A DNA stretch of 34,715 nucleotides from an uncultured Oscillospiraceae bacterium (GTDB taxonomy: Bacteria > Bacillota > Clostridia > Oscillospirales > Acutalibacteraceae): positions 1-34,715 of the forward strand of contig UQQZ01000024.1 of NCBI GenBank assembly GCA_900543305.1. Reading direction: 5' to 3'. Below, piece after piece: positions 32,470 to 34,715 of this stretch. Position 1 is the stretch's first letter. Every line of letters begins with the position of its first letter. A model generated the notes under the pieces. It did not search any database. It was not told the DNA's origin and saw nothing but the letters and a program-made list of their open reading frames with translations. The position numbers and the translations under genes were made by a program.

Positions 32470-32979
32470 GCGGAGATACCGATTGAGTAATGGGGGGAAA
32501 AATTAACCCTAATTCTGGCCAAACCAAAATGGGTCAAATACCGCCCCAAACAAAAAAATACTGGCCAATTCCCAATGCCCATTCCCCGCCTTGTACACTG
32601 ACTAAAATCCTGCAAGGCGGCCTTTAGAAAAGCGTTACTATGGAAGTGCTCAAACAAATGAGACTGCCTTCCGCATAGGGGAAGGTAGCTATTTTAAAAT
32701 GAATGATGTAATGCACGAATGGAAAGCAATTGGAAAAGGTCGAGTTTTATTGTAAAATAAAAAAAGAGCCGTTTTTTGCTGCTGGGCGTTCTGATTTAGG
32801 TAATGTCAGTCATATGTTCAGAAAATCCGGATTTCAATTGTGTGGTGCGGGATTTACTGCAAAATGTGATTCAAACAAACCGTGAACGGAAGTCCTTCAT
32901 CCTCTGCAGATAGAGAACCGAGCCTAAGCTTTTTTTGATAAAGTGAGTCAGCGGATCGAAAATCCTTTTGGTTTTCAGT
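32470..32979. other. Long intergenic stretch without a recognised gene
   Basis: No convincing coding region is visible. An 8-bp inverted repeat, CCGCCTTG (32586-32593) with CAAGGCGG (32613-32620), has a 19-base loop and no T run. The stretch is more AT-rich than its surroundings and may hold decayed sequence. Confidence 0.5.
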
Positions 32980-33016
32980 ATGTAAAGCAAAATACCCCCA
33001 GATGTAAAGCGAAATA
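32980..33016 (+). repeat. Pair of direct repeats before the Xre-type gene
   Basis: ATGTAAAGCAAAATA (32980-32994) and ATGTAAAGCGAAATA (33002-33016) differ at one base and are spaced exactly 22 bases apart. That is two helical turns, which suits an operator pair. Confidence 0.6.
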
Positions 33017-33065
33017 TGCTTTATTTTTAAGCTGTTTTCATGTACAGTAGGAGGCAGGGAAGAAT

Positions 33066-33572
33066 ATGAACTTGCAGGAGAAAATGATTGGAGCCAGGAA
33101 AAAGAAAGGGGTCACACAAGACCAGTTGGCAAGGGAGTTGCAGGTAACCCGGCAGACGGTATCACGCTGGGAACGTGGCACCGCATTACCTTCTATGGAC
33201 AATTTAAGACGATTAAGCCATTTGTATGGAGTCCCGTTGGACTATTTCGTAGATGGGAAAGAAGATTCTTTCGTTACGCAAGAGCAAAAAGGTAATAATG
33301 GACATGAGGAAAACTTCGTTCAGAAAGAGGAGAATGCAGCCTCTGTGTCTGACAAGGAGAAGGCACAATCTTCCTTGGGTAAATATGCGAGGAATAGACG
33401 TGTTATTATTATTTCCGTGGTGATTGTGCTTGTAATCTGCGTGTTTTCTGCCCTTGCCATTGTATGCGTTCAAATACATAGTGAAAATTCTAAAAATGCG
33501 ATCTCCTATAGTGACATGGAAGACGCTTCAAAGGAAACTTCTTTGGGGTCAACTTTCAGTTTGGAGTGGTAA
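33066..33572 (+). CDS. Xre-family regulator with one transmembrane helix
   Basis: A 168-residue protein: residues 5-60 form an Xre helix-turn-helix (ARKKKGVTQDQLARELQVTRQTVSRWERG). A charged linker follows, then one membrane helix near 115-137 (VIIISVVIVLVICVFSALAIV) and a short outer tail ending GSTFSLEW, similar to the acidic C-terminus of related membrane-bound regulators. It may respond to an envelope signal. Ribosome site AGGAGG lies upstream. A decayed gene and a lipoprotein follow on the same strand. Confidence 0.88.
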   Translation: MNLQEKMIGARKKKGVTQDQLARELQVTRQTVSRWERGTALPSMDNLRRLSHLYGVPLDYFVDGKEDSFVTQEQKGNNGHEENFVQKEENAASVSDKEKAQSSLGKYARNRRVIIISVVIVLVICVFSALAIVCVQIHSENSKNAISYSDMEDASKETSLGSTFSLEW

Positions 33573-33596
33573 AGTGAGAGCTTTTCCATTTAGTAT

Positions 33597-33899
33597 ATTC
33601 AGCTTGATGTGATCGAATATGCAGATTATATGGGCGTTTCATTTTCCTCTAGTAAACTACAAACAACTGCTTCAAAGGGGACGTGTGCCAATTTTATAAA
33701 GAGTGGTCTTAGAGATGACAAACCGGTGGGTTCACTGAATTTGGCGAAAACAGGAGAAGAACCATGACATTGGGTTACTATAACCAAGTACTACCAGGGG
33801 TCAGATGATAACCGATGGATCGCAATTTCAACCATGGGAAACCGTAGTAGTATAGATTGGGATACGTATTATGCCAATATGTCAAGCGCTGTGTGTTGA
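33597..33899 (+). pseudogene. Remnant of a gene, possibly a papain-like/C39-type domain
   Basis: One frame is coding-like for about 100 codons but is preceded by a stop, has no start, and is broken by TGA at 33765-33767. Around the break it reads CANFIKSGLRDDKPVGSLNL, then HWVTITKYYQGSDDNRWIAI. The missing residue would be a Trp codon (TGG to TGA). The His-Trp-Val pattern followed by an S-x-x-G strand recalls cysteine-peptidase-like proteins, which is a weak assignment. It is not translated as a whole. Confidence 0.6.
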
Positions 33900-33946
33900 A
33901 AGGCGGGTTTGCCTATTTCTATTGAATCTTGTTTGGAGGCGGGGGA

Positions 33947-34495
33947 TTGGCTTTGACAAAAAAACCATTTTCCATATACATCAAGTATGTCCTATCAGCT
34001 TTCTTGCTGCTGGCAACTCTATCGGGCTGTACATCTTACCGCCCACTTGATTTGCCGCAAATGCGGGAGTTTAAAGAAAGTGTTCTGAAAGAATATCCCC
34101 GTGCCAAAGTATACTGCAATTACCGATATGACTGGGGGGTTGACATTAGCGCAATCAATGTTCTGGTGGATGAAGAATTTGCTTATACGGTTCTCAGCAT
34201 CCTGCAGCCCATTGTCTGTGATGAGGGCTTTATTCAAGATCTGTTTGAACTCTATGAAGAGGAAGCCGATGGTGACCATAATTGGAAACTCGGCCAACGT
34301 CCGGATATCGGCCTGTACATAGGTCCCTATCAATTTAGCGTAAGGGCGACCAAAGAGGGATATAACTCTGGGTACGATCCCGATTCCTACACCTGGGATG
34401 GCTATACCACCTGGTATGGAACGGAGTTTGTAAACCATGAGCCCCGGGAGATCACCCCAGAAGAGATTGAGGAAGCCATAGAAAGATATACTTAG
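33947..34495 (+). CDS. Lipoprotein of unknown function
   Basis: A ~182-residue exported lipoprotein: a basic N-terminus, a hydrophobic helix and the lipobox LSGC (cysteine to be lipidated), then an acidic, tyrosine-rich chain with no family I recognise. TTG 33947 is 7 bases after GGAGG; TTG 33953 is an alternative with a longer gap. It would be anchored on the outer face of the membrane. Confidence 0.75.
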   Translation: MALTKKPFSIYIKYVLSAFLLLATLSGCTSYRPLDLPQMREFKESVLKEYPRAKVYCNYRYDWGVDISAINVLVDEEFAYTVLSILQPIVCDEGFIQDLFELYEEEADGDHNWKLGQRPDIGLYIGPYQFSVRATKEGYNSGYDPDSYTWDGYTTWYGTEFVNHEPREITPEEIEEAIERYT

Positions 34496-34603
34496 TGATG
34501 CCTGTTATGTTAAGGACAAACAGAGACTGTGGTTAGGTGCTAGAAGCAGTGCGCAGTGCTTTTAGATTAACACACAATATTATTAAGTAAGGAGGCAAGT
34601 ACG

Positions 34604-34715
34604 ATTAAAAAGACAAGACGAATTCTCACGCTCGTCCTCGCCCTGGTGATGGTGTTCAGTGTAGTGGCTATTCCGGCTTCGGCTGCGGAAGTATCGTCCG
34701 GCGCAGATGGTACCG
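34604..34715 (+). CDS. Start of a secreted protein, apparently beginning with ATT (partial)
   Basis: After GGAGG (34591-34595) and 8 bases, the frame reads IKKTRRILTLVLALVMVFS and a signal-peptidase site near ASA-A, a textbook signal peptide. The codon at the start position is ATT rather than ATG. No ATG, GTG or TTG lies in frame at a suitable distance; the first later ones are inside the hydrophobic core. The gene runs off the window. An ATG-to-ATT change, weakening expression, or genuine use of ATT are both possible. Confidence 0.7.
   Translation, partial: MKKTRRILTLVLALVMVFSVVAIPASAAEVSSGADGT

Noticed and set aside
32586..32620. A terminator for the M24 peptidase region
   Set aside because: The 8-bp stem has a 19-base loop and no T run, and lies upstream of the peptidase promoter.
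32800..32915. A short coding remnant (36 codons from an ATG at 32804)
   Set aside because: No ribosome site and no recognisable family; it cannot be told from chance.

Overview
The window looks like a chromosomal segment of an anaerobic, spore-forming, gut-type Clostridia bacterium (Oscillospiraceae/Ruminococcaceae-like). The grounds are a split late-sporulation sigma factor, an [FeFe] hydrogenase, a hybrid-cluster protein, a fucose pathway, AGGAGG-type ribosome sites with several TTG/GTG starts, and TTGACA/TATAAT promoters. No rRNA, tRNA or CRISPR array was recognised.

Region 1 (1-6.75 kb) is the most remarkable part. A sigK-like gene is broken into pieces by two independent recombinase-bearing elements. 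The right end of a skin-like element (serine recombinase, 1-1.7 kb) abuts the middle of sigK (about 1707-2011). Inside the codons for the region 4.2 helix-turn-helix, sigK is cut again by a 4,646-bp element (2002-6647). That element carries an [FeFe] hydrogenase, a xanthine phosphoribosyltransferase, a 49-codon ORF and a second serine recombinase. The last 20 codons of sigK lie beyond it (to 6721). A 10-bp direct repeat, GCTATGTATC, marks both ends. Joining the flanks through it restores an uninterrupted sigma-factor C-terminus reading GISRSYVS-RIEKKALAKLRKEF. The N-terminal part of sigK would lie left of the window. The first recombinase has no visible start codon, so the outer element may be locked.

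Region 2 (6.7-14.1 kb): a GH29 alpha-L-fucosidase (minus) diverges from a metallo-beta-lactamase-fold protein with a degenerate hydrolase-like N-terminus (plus). Then comes a plus-strand set of membrane-anchored arylsulfotransferase, a glycosyltransferase 2 broken by one in-frame stop, and UDP-galactopyranose mutase, which suggests surface glycan work.

Region 3 (14.1-20.3 kb): a fucose catabolic operon on the minus strand (class II aldolase, FGGY kinase, L-fucose isomerase) diverges from an AraC regulator. A DUF2961/GH172-type protein follows. With the fucosidase this forms a route from fucosylated glycans to dihydroxyacetone phosphate plus lactaldehyde.

Region 4 (20.3-28.2 kb): an old-yellow-enzyme/2-enoate-reductase-type oxidoreductase diverges from a PucR-type regulator with a palindrome between them. 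An iron-sulfur protein, cupin and hybrid-cluster-protein operon diverges from a Crp/Fnr regulator. Its intergenic palindrome sits at -41.5 of the operon promoter and just downstream of the regulator's own promoter. A flavodoxin-fold NAD(P)H reductase follows.

Region 5 (28.2-34.7 kb): a secreted transglutaminase-like protein with SLH repeats, a zinc alcohol dehydrogenase, an M24 aminopeptidase (minus), an Xre-type regulator with one membrane helix, a decayed gene, a lipoprotein, and the start of a secreted protein that seems to begin with ATT.
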